From Climacteris rufus (Eukaryota > Chordata > Aves > Passeriformes > Climacteridae), in the NCBI GenBank assembly GCA_013398175.1, contig VZRZ01008266.1, forward strand, positions 1,106,602 through 1,170,601: a stretch of 64,000 nt of DNA, written 5' to 3'. This document shows positions 24,608-37,598 of the stretch, one piece after another (the first letter of the stretch is position 1; each line of letters begins with the position of its first letter). Below the pieces are notes generated by a model that did not search any database, had not been told where the DNA came from, and worked only from the letters and a program-made list of their open reading frames with translations. Position numbers and translations under genes: made by a program.

Positions 24608-27600
24608 CCCATCAATAGAGCTTTCAACTTGTAATACAACTCATTAGGGAATGTGCAGGTTCATAAAGCAGAATTTTTCAAAGAGCAAGTGAAAAGCCAC
24701 AAAAAACAGAAGGGGTTCTTATATTCATGCAGTATTTACTGTGAATCCCACAAATGCAAAGCAAAAAAGATCATGACAGGAGCAAGTTCTTCAAACATTG
24801 GACAAAACATGAGCAGATACCTGCACCTTTCCCCCTTTTTGCAACGTATGTTATATAACCATGCAACACACACAGGCCAGAAAAACAACTCTGTAGGTAG
24901 CCAGTCCCTTTTCCACAGTGATTTGGCAAAAAAAAAAAATGGTGACTTAACCAACAGCAAATGACAAAAAAAAAAAAGCTTCAGACTTTTTTTCCCAGAA
25001 TCATTCTCATGGGAGAAAATATAATTATTTTTTTTTCCACATGAAAATGAGAGAGAGAAACCAGACTTTCCCCAGAGCAGCCTGGTGATACCACATTAAG
25101 CTGAGTTTTTAAAAGGCCCAGGTGGAATCTGAATGTGCCCATCTCACCTGCCAGGAATAAAAGCAAACACCAACCACCAGTGCAGGCAGACAAACAATGG
25201 CTCTCTGAAATACCTCAGTAAATCTCACTCCACACCACTCTTCTAGACTTTGTCATTGAAACAGAGGAGGAATTATTGGAGGAATTACTTTTTATCCAAA
25301 CCCCAGACTTTTTCCAGAAAAAGAAGCTTTTTTTTTTCCCCAGTCAGCCCTATTTGAGAACATCAACATATGGAGCATGTTAGACATAAGGGAGAGTGTG
25401 ATATGTTTTGAGAAAATTCACAGTTTTCTAACCTAGATAATGTCAGCAGAAATTTCTTTATTTGCACTGTGTATTATCAAAGCCAAGAGAAAAAAAGATA
25501 TTAAAAAAAACCAACAAAATTGTATTTTTGTAGAGCACACAAGAGTAAAATTTTGGGAAGACAAGTAAATATTTGGAAAAGAACCAAATGCCATTTCTGA
25601 AGGTTTAAATTTTAATTGAGCGCAAGATGTTGAAGTAAGCCTTTTCTTAAGGCATATGTCTCTAATAAATATAATTTAAGAAGAAGTCGGGGAAGAAGTT
25701 CGGGATTTTTCAATCCTAACTCTAAAACATACACATAGAAAAGTACATACATGCATACAGACTGTTCAATGGAAAGAATACAGAAATAAGAAAAGGCTGT
25801 TCAGAATTACTGCAATATATTTAATCCATCAGAATTATCTTATTTGTGTTCCTGTAAACCTGAAGTAGAGAAATATAAATAGAATCTCCTGTGGGTGTGA
25901 GCTATAATATCTGGTTCTTCTCCTACCTCCATCTTCTCTTCTTTGCTCTCTCTATAGCTGGGAATTGTACAATAGCATTGTCTTGTTCGTTCTGAAATCA
26001 ACAGAAATTTTGACATTAGTCCTGCCAAAGCATCATGATTGAAACATATCATATGTCAGTGACTGTGGTTTTTTGAGGGGGGACCACAGGCACATGATGA
26101 AAGAATCCAAAAGAAAAAAGTTTTCAAATGTGTGGCATATCTCCCTTGAAAATATCTTTTGGTGGCAGTGATGGCCCCAGAGCAACAAGGTGTCTGTCAT
26201 TTATCATCCATTCTACAAAAAAACGCAGTTGACAATTCTAACAAAGAAATGGGACTTCAAAATCTAAAGAAAAAAATAAACAAAGAGTTAATGAGAATAT
26301 AATGTCCTTTAGAACTCTGGGAAAACAGAAATAGAGGTTTAAAATCTTCTACTTAAAGGTCTTTGCATCTTGCCTTTATTTATCTTTATATATTTTCATA
26401 CAAAATGAAACAACTTAGTAAGTACCTGGAGTCCTATTGTCAAAGTCATGGTGTTCTGCTAGAAAAAAAGGCCCACCAAAGCAAAGGAACAAATAAAATA
26501 ATTATGGCTTTTCTATAAATTGGTATCTCATTTTGTTAATTACTACAACAAAATAAAAACTCTTGAAATTCTGAATTCTTTAAAGAAACCCCACATCTCT
26601 GTACCAATTGCTAGTACTAAAAGAAATCAACCATTTGCACTGAACTATTGACTAAAATGGTACTGTTAAATGATAGTCCTCTGTTTCATAGCAAAAATTA
26701 TTTAGAACTATTTCTAGCACAAAAGATTCCTGGTCTTCTACAATCCTAACAGAGGACAGAATCAAATAATGTTTTTAAAGTACTTTTCAACTTGTCTCCC
26801 AATTTTGGATAAAACTATGAGGAAAAGAATGACTTTGTTTTATAATAACCTGAAATTTTCAAAGGAAATAAAATTAGTATGATGTGAACCCTGTGAAAGT
26901 TTATATTAGTCCAAATTAAAAACATCAGCTAGGCTATACAAAAAGAAAAAATCAGACTCGAGAACTTCACAGCAGATATAGAAACAAGGTGCTATCTTCC
27001 AGTTTCAATATCCATAAAACTAATCTATCAACACCTCAGATCCCAGTAGTAGCTCATAATTACATTTGCTAAATGTGTTGTTTTGTCCTACAGTAGTGCC
27101 ATAGCAACCCACCTGAGCAAAAAGTGGAATTTATAACACAAGGCTTGTGAAGGAAGACTGGTGGTGCAATGGCTGACATTGGTCATTTATTTGGCAGACA
27201 GAGTTTGTAAAGACAATCAGATTTCACTTGTTCAAATTGCCCATAAGACGTTTGGTGCCTTGGGTTAGAAATATGTTCTTCACCTGAAATGTCTTCAGCA
27301 CAGCAGGTTCCTTTCCCTGAATTAGCAGAGCAGAGCTGAAGCCCTTTGTTTTCTTTGAACCCTGATTGCTGCTGCTCTGCAGCCATTTCAGAACAAGTGT
27401 ATCTGGCTCACCCAAAATGAAGCTGGTTTGATTTGTGACATTCTTGTGTTCTCCCTGTTTCATCAGGTTTTAAGTGTTTATTCATTTAAATTTGAAGCAT
27501 CTAGCATGTTTCCCCTCTAAACTGGTTATTTCTCTCTTGATTGATTTGCCTATCTAAATTAATAGCAGCTTCTATATTTATTTTCCTTAAAATTGGTCTA

Positions 27601-27759
27601 CAACAAAAATCAACAGCTATTAACAATATTGAGAATCTCCCCTGAAAATTGTACTCAGTTGTTTATTGTCTTATAGATCTAGATTTGGATTCATAGCACA
27701 TTCCAAACAATAAATGAACTGCAAGTCTGCAGTAGTCAGATATCAGATTCTATTTAAAC

Positions 27760-27945
27760 ACAGTATAGAATGATGTATATTAATAGGAGCTCAAGAAAAT
27801 AAATAAAATAAACATATGAAATTAATTAAAAGCAGCACTCTCTATATATTAATACTTTCTAGCAAACCATTATATAACTATATTATGTTATTGGATTGCA
27901 GTCAAGTTATGAAATAAAATTTATTTAAACCTAAAAACCAATCAA
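27760..27945. other. Very AT-rich block
   Basis: Long runs composed almost wholly of A and T, with several TTAATTAA-, ATATAT- and AATAAA-like words. This composition is seen in matrix-attachment-like DNA, but that is inference from base composition alone. No gene is visible. Confidence 0.35.
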
Positions 27946-28661
27946 GTTATCGTGCATAAACCCAAGAATATTAAGTGCATCTCAATATTCTCTCCTTGAC
28001 ACTTTTTCATAATTAGGCTCTTTTTCCACCACAATTCCAGAAAAGCATTCAAAGAAAATCATCATGATATTATGAGATGCCTCACAAGGGACAGGGAAAT
28101 TCTGCAAATTATTCCTTGAGAACGAAAACAAAATGTGTTTCTGTCAAAATTATGTGATTTCTCATGCAGTGCAGGCTTCCAAAGATGAGAGATACCCAGG
28201 AAGCATTAATGTGGAATGTGAAAGGCAGAAACTCCAGTAACTATGGACAACTCCCAGGTGGCCTCTTGCCAAAATTTCTTGATGAGTATACAGAGTGCAT
28301 CCAATTTGGATTAGTACTTTAGCCCTTGGGAAAGTCATTATGTATATAAGGGAAAAACAATTCTCAAGTTTAGCAAGCAGGAACATACTTGCAAAAAACC
28401 CTGCTAAATTTGACCATGTGTTTGTTTTCTAAGTGACTAATAGAGGGAAATGAGCTAATACACACAGAAAGCTTGTGTCTACCAGCCTTATCTCTAACCT
28501 AGGCTGAGAACAACGACTGCAGCTTCTCTTTTCTCCTTTTACAGGGTAACTCTTCAGAGAACTCTGATTCAGACTTTGATTAAGTCCACTAAAACCACTC
28601 CTCACAGGTTGCTTGTTTTCCTTAGCATCACTGATTGCACGTGTTTGCCTGCCCCTAAACA

Positions 28662-28674
28662 TCTCTCTCTCTCT
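28662..28674. repeat. (TC)n microsatellite, short
   Basis: About six TC dinucleotides without interruption, in pyrimidine-rich surroundings. Confidence 0.8.
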
Positions 28675-31608
28675 CATCACTGCACTCCTAAATGCACTCC
28701 TGACACACACGGTTCTCCAGACCAGTTATTCTGTACCAGCACATTTCTGTCCCCATTTCTGGCAAAACTCCTCACATTTTATGAAGTCTGTCATCACTCA
28801 GCTGAAAAATAACCACCTCAACTTCAACATAAATGCAGCAACAAGTATGAGTTTTGCATAAAAGAGTTTATGGATCATTTTAGTCCCCAGTCCATTAGTA
28901 ACTGTGTCTAATGCCACTGCACATGTGCCTTTCCTGACTGACTGTTCAGTTTCTTTATTATTTTATTGTAAAATCTTTGACTCAGAAAATGTAGCATGAA
29001 TTCTCTCCTTTCATGTAACTGTTCTCTAAAAAACATTGCTGTGGTTTCAACCTCAGCTGCCCTCCTAGGTGAATCATTAATTTCCCCTTTTAAAGCAGAA
29101 TATTTTTAATATTGTATTTCTGGTAATTTTTTATTCCACCCTCTTACATGATCCATCCACATTTTTACTCTTTCTCCAAAAGATTTTTGGGCTGCTAATG
29201 GAATTATTTGTAGAAGAAGCAACATTTTCCAAATAACTATCTAATAATATGTGCCTAAATTCACATTAAAACACACACACAGTTGACCTGATTTTTCCCC
29301 CAATACCTTCACAACAAGGGAAACTGCTTTATCTGAAAGCATCCAGCTCATTTTAAAACCTAGCAATTATTTTCACTGCATTCTCTGCAGTGTTAATGAA
29401 AGAGCAAATATTTGAAAAAGCATAGTAGCCCCAACAAAAAGTACCATTTTGACAGATGATACAATTTAGTAACTGAAAACATAACAGCATTTAAAAAAAA
29501 GTTAGTTCTTCTAAAATACAGGAGCAGATAATAAGATAATGGAATATCTATGAGCAAAATTTCAGCTGTTTCTAATCTGTTCTTTTTCACTAAGTAATTT
29601 CTGTGGAAACCTATGTTGAACAAATAAAATTGCCTATAACCTCATATTTTGGTGCAGATAAATAAATTAAAATTATATTTCAGAAGTGTTTATCTTCTTA
29701 TTTGCAGCAGAGGCTTAATCCTGTTGTAATGGGATATTAGAGGCCAACTAGAGATGAGTGGAATGGATGGGGTCGTTCCATGGACACACCTGTTAGAAAC
29801 TGTTGGTAAAAACTGACAAAAATACACACATTTAAAAATCCCTAAATGAACAAGTATTTGGAAAATCTATTTCACACATTACTTATCCTCTTCGTTGCCC
29901 ATGAAAATATTTGCATCATTTTAGGTTACAGATACTTGGCTTGATATGGACTTTAAGGAAGAACAATGGAAGAATGGCAAGGAGCAAGTATTAAAACTTC
30001 CAGAAACAGCATGTCAAAAATGCAGTGAAAATATTCTAAAAAACTTGATTTTTTGTTCTTTAAACTAGCTCTTTTATTGCAAGTTTAAAGAAAGCATATT
30101 GCTGAACTACAAAGACAAATGAAGTCCCACCTTATCGAGAAGTTTTACAAAATATACAGGGAAATCTGAGTGGATCATAAATATGTAAAAATCCCTTACA
30201 CCATTTGTTTGCTTTTGAGACATTCCCTGTATGAGAAGCATATTTGATAGAAATGAGGACTTTGGGTATAAGGTTCAGTGGAAGTGTGCTGTGGTAAATG
30301 AAACATTTGTCATTCCAGAATGACAGACTGTAAGTCAAGATGCCAATCATTAGAGGGTGACAGATGTCTTCAATTGTCTGCTGGCTCTTTATTTGGAATT
30401 TACTGTATTACAGAGATGGCCAGGAATACCAAAAAATAATACCTCTTTATTATGATGAACAGCGCAGGTTTGCTGTAGTGAGCAGTTAGAGAACAGAAAT
30501 GCCCCAAGAAATAAGATTAGCAGAACTGAAAAGGACGTGTCACATTCTTAGCAGCTACAAATGCAACAGCAGTTACCATTTTGCTTACAAGCCTGTTATC
30601 TGCATTGCCATGGGCAGTAATAGTCTGGCTAAACAAAATTCTTTAGTAAAGTCAGCAAAAGTTAAAAAACTAAAGCAACTGGGAAAAAAAAAATAAAAAG
30701 GAACTTTACTGTACCTGTCAGACCATCTAATGAATATGGAATAAAATCAAAATACTGAAAACTAGGCCTAGATGAAGAAAGAAATGAAAGAATGTAATAT
30801 TTTCCTTATCATACCACTTCTTCTCAGATATTATTATAAGAAAAATTATCCAAGACCTGTTGGTTTTGGTTTTTTTAAATTAAAAACTCCAAACTTTAAA
30901 AAACAATCAAAAGTACATCTTGATACTAATTTCATACAACAGGTAAGCAGCCAGGATTTGACATCTGAGTCAAAATTGTTTGAATCTGAAAAAATCTTCT
31001 GCTTTATCAAACTAGCACACGACTCAGAATATCTTCCTTCTAGCCAAATTAAAACTGATGATGCCTTTTGCTTGATCTAGAAAAAAACCCTCTTGGATCC
31101 AAAATTTACTTATCTGATGAAAATGGGAATAAAAGTTCTGTGTCATTAGCAAGCCAACGTATTTGAGTTGATGTTTTATGTCAATATAATTTTACAACAC
31201 AAATTACAGCACAAATGGTAGTGCTTTTGAGGCTGGAATCCTCAGATATCAACTCTGAGTCATTACAATGCTTGTGGGGAAAGGGCAGGAACATGAATTC
31301 TCTGCCATGCTGAGTTTATTCCATCAGATGCAACATATTTTAATATTTTCTCGTATGTGATAAATCACACTAAACAACCCCCAGTGAACTATTTTGTCTT
31401 CTATGGAGAGCATGTATTGTGGTCCTTGTGTGTTTATCATTTCTCATGGTAGATTTTGCATCTCTGACAGAGACAGCTGTTAAAAGATTTTATTGACACG
31501 TTTCATTTTATTGTTCTGATTATCCCTCAAGGAAAACAGAGTCACATTTTCAACAGACTAAGCATTTTAGACAATAAAAACTCATATTTGTGTAAATGTT
31601 TGCATCAT

Positions 31609-31628
31609 CTGCTCTACTGGTAGAGCAG
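31609..31628. repeat. Inverted repeat, 9-bp arms with a 2-base centre
   Basis: The arms CTGCTCTAC and GTAGAGCAG are perfect reverse complements separated by TG. Beyond the arms the flanking CATCAT and CTGATG partly continue the symmetry with a small offset. It could form a compact cruciform or hairpin. No terminator or RNA-gene role is implied. Confidence 0.75.
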
Positions 31629-34508
31629 CTGATGACGACATTTTTTAAATTTTCAGGTAATTAAAAAACATTTCTTTTTCTATCCATTCTCAGGAAACAG
31701 TAATGCACTGTTCCCAAAGACTGCTTTATACAGATTTCAGGAAAAAATTACATCCAAGTAAAAGCTACAAGACATGACAATTAAAAACAATTCTTCAATC
31801 ACAAACCCAAAAGCTACTCCAGTCAAAGTAAAGGAGTAGGAATTCTATTTCTCTGTCTTTTCATTTCCATCCCTACAGTCATTTGCCACAATTGCTACAT
31901 GATCAAAATCAAAAGTCCTGTCAGGCTGAAATCTTTGAGTCTTAAGTATATGTAATTATATTTGAATATATGAAATATTTATTTGCTGTCAAGCTGCTGA
32001 AAAAAAATCATAATATCAAAGAACTTTTTCAGGGTGTTGGAAAAAACAGTACTTAATTCAGTGAAAATTATTTCTTTTCTTATCAAAATGGTTTAACTGA
32101 ATCAAGGATGACTAAAATCCCACAAGAATGACTAAATGCTCTCTGTATCTTCATTAAAGTCAGAGGCTGGAGTAGTAAAGCACACAACTATTTCCAACTG
32201 GATTTTCTGTCTGCTATCCACTGTTTTATACAGCTCAGTGGAACTCCTGAGTTTAATGACATCACTAAGAAATAGTTATCACAAGTTTGTTTCTGCTCAG
32301 ATATTGACTCAGGATTAGTAGAATAATTTAGAATCTAGATCTGAGTACAGATTAAAATAGGCATAGCAGTGAGCCAGGGACGTTTTTGCCTCATTTGCTT
32401 TAATTCTGTAAAGGGAAAGATTTACTGGAAATAACTAGAAAAATGGTCATTGAGTGATGAATGGGACCACAATTTATAAAATATTCATAGTAGATAAATT
32501 CAGAAAGAAAATAAATTTAAGAAAGAAATATTCTGCTAGGAGGCCTAGGACACCAGGCTTCCCATAAAGAGAATTAACAACAGGGGCAGTTTTGCTAACA
32601 AGTTTGCCAGACGGTATAAATACATTTTTTCTTCCCCACAAACCTACAAATACAATCTCCTGCAAAGAAAAGGACATCTATGCTTAAAATGGAGCTATAG
32701 TGCAAAATATAAACATGTTCCATAAAATTCCCAAATTCTAAATCTCCTGACTCACAATATCTATGATAACATATTTAACCACATTATAATACTGTTGTTC
32801 CTATTAACATAGTTAATATAAGCAAGCAGAAAAACTCACCATGGCATTAATTATAGAAAAACTCTGCTAAAGAGTATGCAAACCAATATATCTACTTAAT
32901 TAAACACATGGGTGTTTAAAGCACAAAAGTAATATTTTCAAAAAATTTACAGAAAAATATGTCAGAATATTTTACATCACATCAGAAATGGAAGTGATAA
33001 AAAGGGTGTGATGAATTTTTCTTTTCCAGAAGCCAATTTGGCTGCTAGTTCCACCTGCTCCTTGTATTCCCTGGAGTTTCAGAAAATATAAGCTCCTATA
33101 TTCTCCACAGAAAAGTAACAAACCAAATAGCCATAGCAACTGTTTCTACACATGCCATCTAAGACGAAATTCTGCCCCAAAATTTCTTATAGTTAATTAT
33201 TAAAATCTTAATTCCTTTTTATCTATTATTAGGCTATTATTTTAATTATATTTTTAAATACCAAATTTTACAACAGCAACGTATGTTTGCCCTTGAATTA
33301 AAAGCATGGTTTTTTCCAAGAAAAGAGGATAAATAGAAAAATTTTAATTTCATAAGAAAATCTGGGGTTTTTAAAATTTGTTTGTTTAAACTTGCTGTGG
33401 TTAAAAGGGGAGAGGGATTTTAATTATGTACCAGGACCTATTCAGCAAACAAGACCACATTATGCACTAAAGTTTTCTTACTTATGTCTTTCCTTGCACT
33501 GCTGATTGCTTTTGCTGCTTGCAAATCTGCTCTATCAAAACTTGTCAGTGAAGATGCAGCCCCTGGATCCCTGTGCTGCAGTCGAGAGTCACTGTTAGCC
33601 CAAGTTGTGCAGGATTTTCTCAGCAACACTATTAGTATGCAAATTTATAGAGTCCAATTCACCACCATAATCTTTCTGCTTTGATTGGCTCTTACATTCA
33701 AAATTTTCAAGTTCTGTCCAGCAACAAAGATATATCTCAGCTTCTCATTTCTTGTTCAATGCGTAATAAACTTCAAGGTCATATCCAGGATGGTGTAATT
33801 ACCTCATTAACTGAAAGCATTCTCGAGTTATCATTTTAATAGTATTAAGGAGAAGAAAGGCTGTGACCCATAACAGTGAGTGGCTCTGGTTCACATTTTG
33901 GTTTTAGCTAAACACGGACTGAAGGCTCTAAATGCTTAATCTCAAGCAAAAGCCGGAAGTTTATTTCCAACAATAAATCCATTCTGTGGCTTGATCAGGC
34001 TGCATTCAAGTCATACATAAAAGCTGATTGACTTGAATGATTTGGGAAAAATTTCCTCAAATAATATTCCCTGTACAGACTTGGCACTCTCTTATGCAGC
34101 ATTTAATCCTCACAATGCAGCAGCACAGCTCACCATTGATGTGTACTAACGACTGTTTCATTCAGTGCATTTCATTTGAAGTTATACTTTAAAAAAAAAA
34201 TTGATAAAACATTGATTTTTCATCCCTGTGTCATGATTTTGGTTCTGCAGCCAGCACAGCCATTCGTGAGCTGATCCCTTCAGAGCACCTTGGCTCTTTG
34301 AGGGCCCAAAGCCAGCGCCACATGGCTCTCACAGCTTTCTGCTGTCCTGATACTCAGGAGAAAGTTGCAAACATTTCAGTTATTGTTATGATCAAAATAC
34401 AAATCAGTCACTTTAGCATTCGAAGAACAAATCATGGCCCCCAAAAGACCCCTCCCCATGCTGCTGTAAGGCTCCTCCATTGCAGCATCCTCTTCCTGAG
34501 CTGCGCCT

Positions 34509-34530
34509 CCACAGCTTGGCCACAGCTTGG
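34509..34530. repeat. 11-bp perfect tandem duplication
   Basis: CCACAGCTTGG occurs twice in direct succession (34,509-34,519 and 34,520-34,530) within the GC-richer patch at 34.25-34.65 kb. Confidence 0.9.
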
Positions 34531-37500
34531 CCACGAGGCTGCCCAGAGGCCTCCTCGGCCCCGGGAGCTGCAGTGTTTGGGCACGAGCTACAGCACAGCA
34601 TGATGGCCTTGCTACTCCACCACCAGAAACAGCTCCTTTGATGTCTATTCTTAGATTGCTCATGGATATTACATGATAATTTAACCAGACAAATATACTT
34701 TGGTTCAACAGCATTTAGTACAGCAAAGAGCTCCTGTTACTGCATGATGGAGTATTTTAGATGAGATGATAGAGCTTGTACTTTCCCTATTTAGTGTATT
34801 TATTCCCTCCTTTTTTCACAAATCACTGTACATTATTTTGTTTCTGTAGTCACGAAAACCTCAGTTATCATACCATCTACCATTTGAAAAATAGAAAAGA
34901 TGAAAAGTCTCTGCTTTCTAACCATTTGCATATTGCAAAACATGAGGTATTTATTACCATGCTCATTTATTTTGATGACATTTGGGAAAACCCAATAACA
35001 GCAGCGTAACATCTGAAATCATTTGAGCCTGGCACCTAAATTTGATTTTAACATCTACAAATCTTGAACAGTTAGCATTAAAGACATATAAATCCCATAA
35101 AACCTTATTTAGATGAGAAGCTACTGAGTTCACAAAACCCATTATGAACCTTAATAGTGATGTACTGTTCAGTTACACCAGATTGACTAATCCAGCACTG
35201 GGGTGTGTTTTCATCACTGTGGCTTGCTGGATTTAAATAAACCATGTTAGAGATGTTATCATGTGCACAGCTCTGCTCATAAAACCCTAGGCTGCAAGAG
35301 AGAATAGTTGATATAAAGATTGCAAAGAGCAATTTATCAACTCAGAGTACTGAACTATTGGTCTCTATTGCTATCTGGGATTTATTTCATAATTAAAAAG
35401 AGCTTATACATCCCCTTTATTATGCTCAGAGAGTAAAATCCAGGAGGGTCATCCAAACAGAAATTGAATTGACATTACATCTAAGACCTAGAGAAAGACT
35501 CTGAGTTCTACAAAGAAAAGGAAATATATAACTAAGCAATTACCTATGGAAAATCATTGAAACAAATGTTTTATACTTCCATTTCATTACAGCAGATTTA
35601 TAATAGGAAGAAGTGCCTTTACTCCTCTTTATGCCCCACTTCAGATGGAGTCGGGTTTTCCCCTACAACATTTGTGAGGACAGTTCAGTGCCAACAGGCA
35701 GACACACAAGCTGACCATGATCTTCCTCAACCTTCCAACAGCTCGTTTCATTCCCCTGCATTAAATTAGTTAATTAATGCCTCCTCCAAGTCCAAGCAAG
35801 AAAATATGAAGCCATCGAAGAGAAGTCTCGTAGGTAATGTTTTGCACACTTCTGATGCTCCTCACATAAGCCTTTGTGAAAAAGTCACTCTGACTCTGCT
35901 TGACCCTTTCTCTGTCCCAGGAAACCATGTTCCACTCCCTGTATAGAGGAAAGGAATCACAGCTGCTGCAACAAGAGAGACAGTCTAAGCCTTGTGACTA
36001 CAAATAAGCATGATTTGCTCCTTATTGACTGCTTCATAAAATTCAGTGATTGCACTGGATATGTCAATTACTGTATATTAATGGCATTCTACAGTGTGTT
36101 GCCACTCTTCACTTCCCACGCCTTTCATCTGGGGATTCTAAACAATTCCAAATAATAATTAAACATTTATCTGTGGAGCAGGAGTTTCTATGGGAGTCAG
36201 TCATAGTCCAGCCTCTTAAGAGAGAGAGGTAATCACAAATCATTACTCACTACGCAATAGTTACGATTTGTCAAAAACTACAGCAAACTGATATTTAGAA
36301 TAGGACTATATCCCCAACTTAAAGCAGAGCTATAATGTCCCTAACAGTCATTTACAAACTTCTGAATGAAATCATGGACTGTGAAGATATGAAGGTAATT
36401 CAGATTTTTCAAACATATGGAATAAACTAACCTACAATTAATTTCACATTATTTCAGTCTTGCATCACTCTTCTGATGATCTACTAAAATGCCCTCTCTT
36501 CTTCTCTTTTTCTGCCTTTTCAGTAGTTTTCAATATTTCAATATCTTCTCACACTTAACTTTATTTTTCAACAAATTACCTTCCCATCTTTCTAAAATTC
36601 TATCCTTGTCTGCTTTATTTTGTGGTTCAAAAAAATTACAGATATTTCTTTTAAAGCAAGCCTGAACAGTCCAAAGTATAAATAAGTTTTAATAACCAAG
36701 GATTAAGCATGAGATACTAAATTCACAAAAGAGGATTTCCAACATTAATTCTGAGCTAGAAGTTTTTACTTACATGGGCATTTTGGACATAAGATCTGTA
36801 GAGATATCTGCATATGATGAGAGTGGTAACAACCCACTTCAAATGGTCAGGGATTTTTATGTTGGCTGGTAATAAAATATCTAATTGTTCAAGTATGGAA
36901 GTTTGTAACCTGACAGATGCAAGATATGTTCATCAGTTATCGCCTGTTAATAACTCAATTTGATTTTAGTTTGTGAACAATTGGAGAAAGACAATATTAC
37001 AGTGCTATGCATTCATTCTCCTGAAGCTCAGTGGAGCCCTCAACTCCTACAATCACATTACAAACAGGTAGTTTCTCGTAAAGGCTCAGATGCTCCCTTG
37101 TGGAAGCTTAGACAGAAGCCAAGAGTGACCTCAACATAGGCCATGCCCTCTCCAATGGCTTGGGCAGCACAGGCAGCTGCTAATGGATCTATCACCAGTT
37201 CTCCTTTCCATTCCTCAGCAGGCACTGGGGGTAGACAATGTCCTGGAGTAGCCCTGGACTAATGGCAGTGTCAGACATCAATTATTCTGAAGACAATCAA
37301 AGAGCAAAGAAAGGAAGAACTCAGTACCAGCAAGATGATTTGGGCTGAGTAAGCAGGGTGATATTTTATTTTCCTGTGAAATTTCCATGTTTCAAAATAT
37401 CACTCAGTAAAGTAGTGAAGTACCGACACTTTCCACATCATTTATATAAAGTTGTATTCTTACTCTAGCACTACTCCCACTGAGTCACTCCTAAATGAAA

Positions 37501-37557
37501 GATAAGCACACAACAGCACACAATATATGTTATTTTTGACACTAGAAATAGCATATG

Positions 37558-37598
37558 GATTTACAAACATCAATTGATTTACAAACATCTGTTGATTT
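37558..37598. repeat. 18-bp tandem duplication with partial third copy
   Basis: The unit GATTTACAAACATC plus four variable bases occurs at 37,558-37,575 and 37,576-37,593. A further GATTT at 37,594-37,598 begins a third copy. Confidence 0.85.

Larger units (their letters stand above)
15581..33420. other. AT-rich gene desert or large intron
   Basis: Nearly 18 kb with no gene I can name and no CR1 or LTR body I recognise. It holds homopolymer tracts (near 15.69, 19.42, 21.54, 24.93, 24.97 and 25.03 kb), a CT microsatellite near 28.66 kb, small tandem repeats near 21.1 and 24.6 kb, a 9-bp inverted repeat near 31.61 kb and a very AT-rich block at about 27.76-27.95 kb. Slightly GC-richer patches occur at about 16.26-16.70 and 22.78-22.98 kb without a recognisable identity. 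Two exon-like segments (18,334 and 28,545) are listed as findings only. Confidence 0.65.

Noticed and set aside
27760..27945. Possible replication origin or scaffold-attachment site
   Set aside because: Only AT-richness supports it. There is no specific motif set, and vertebrate origins cannot be called from sequence of this kind.
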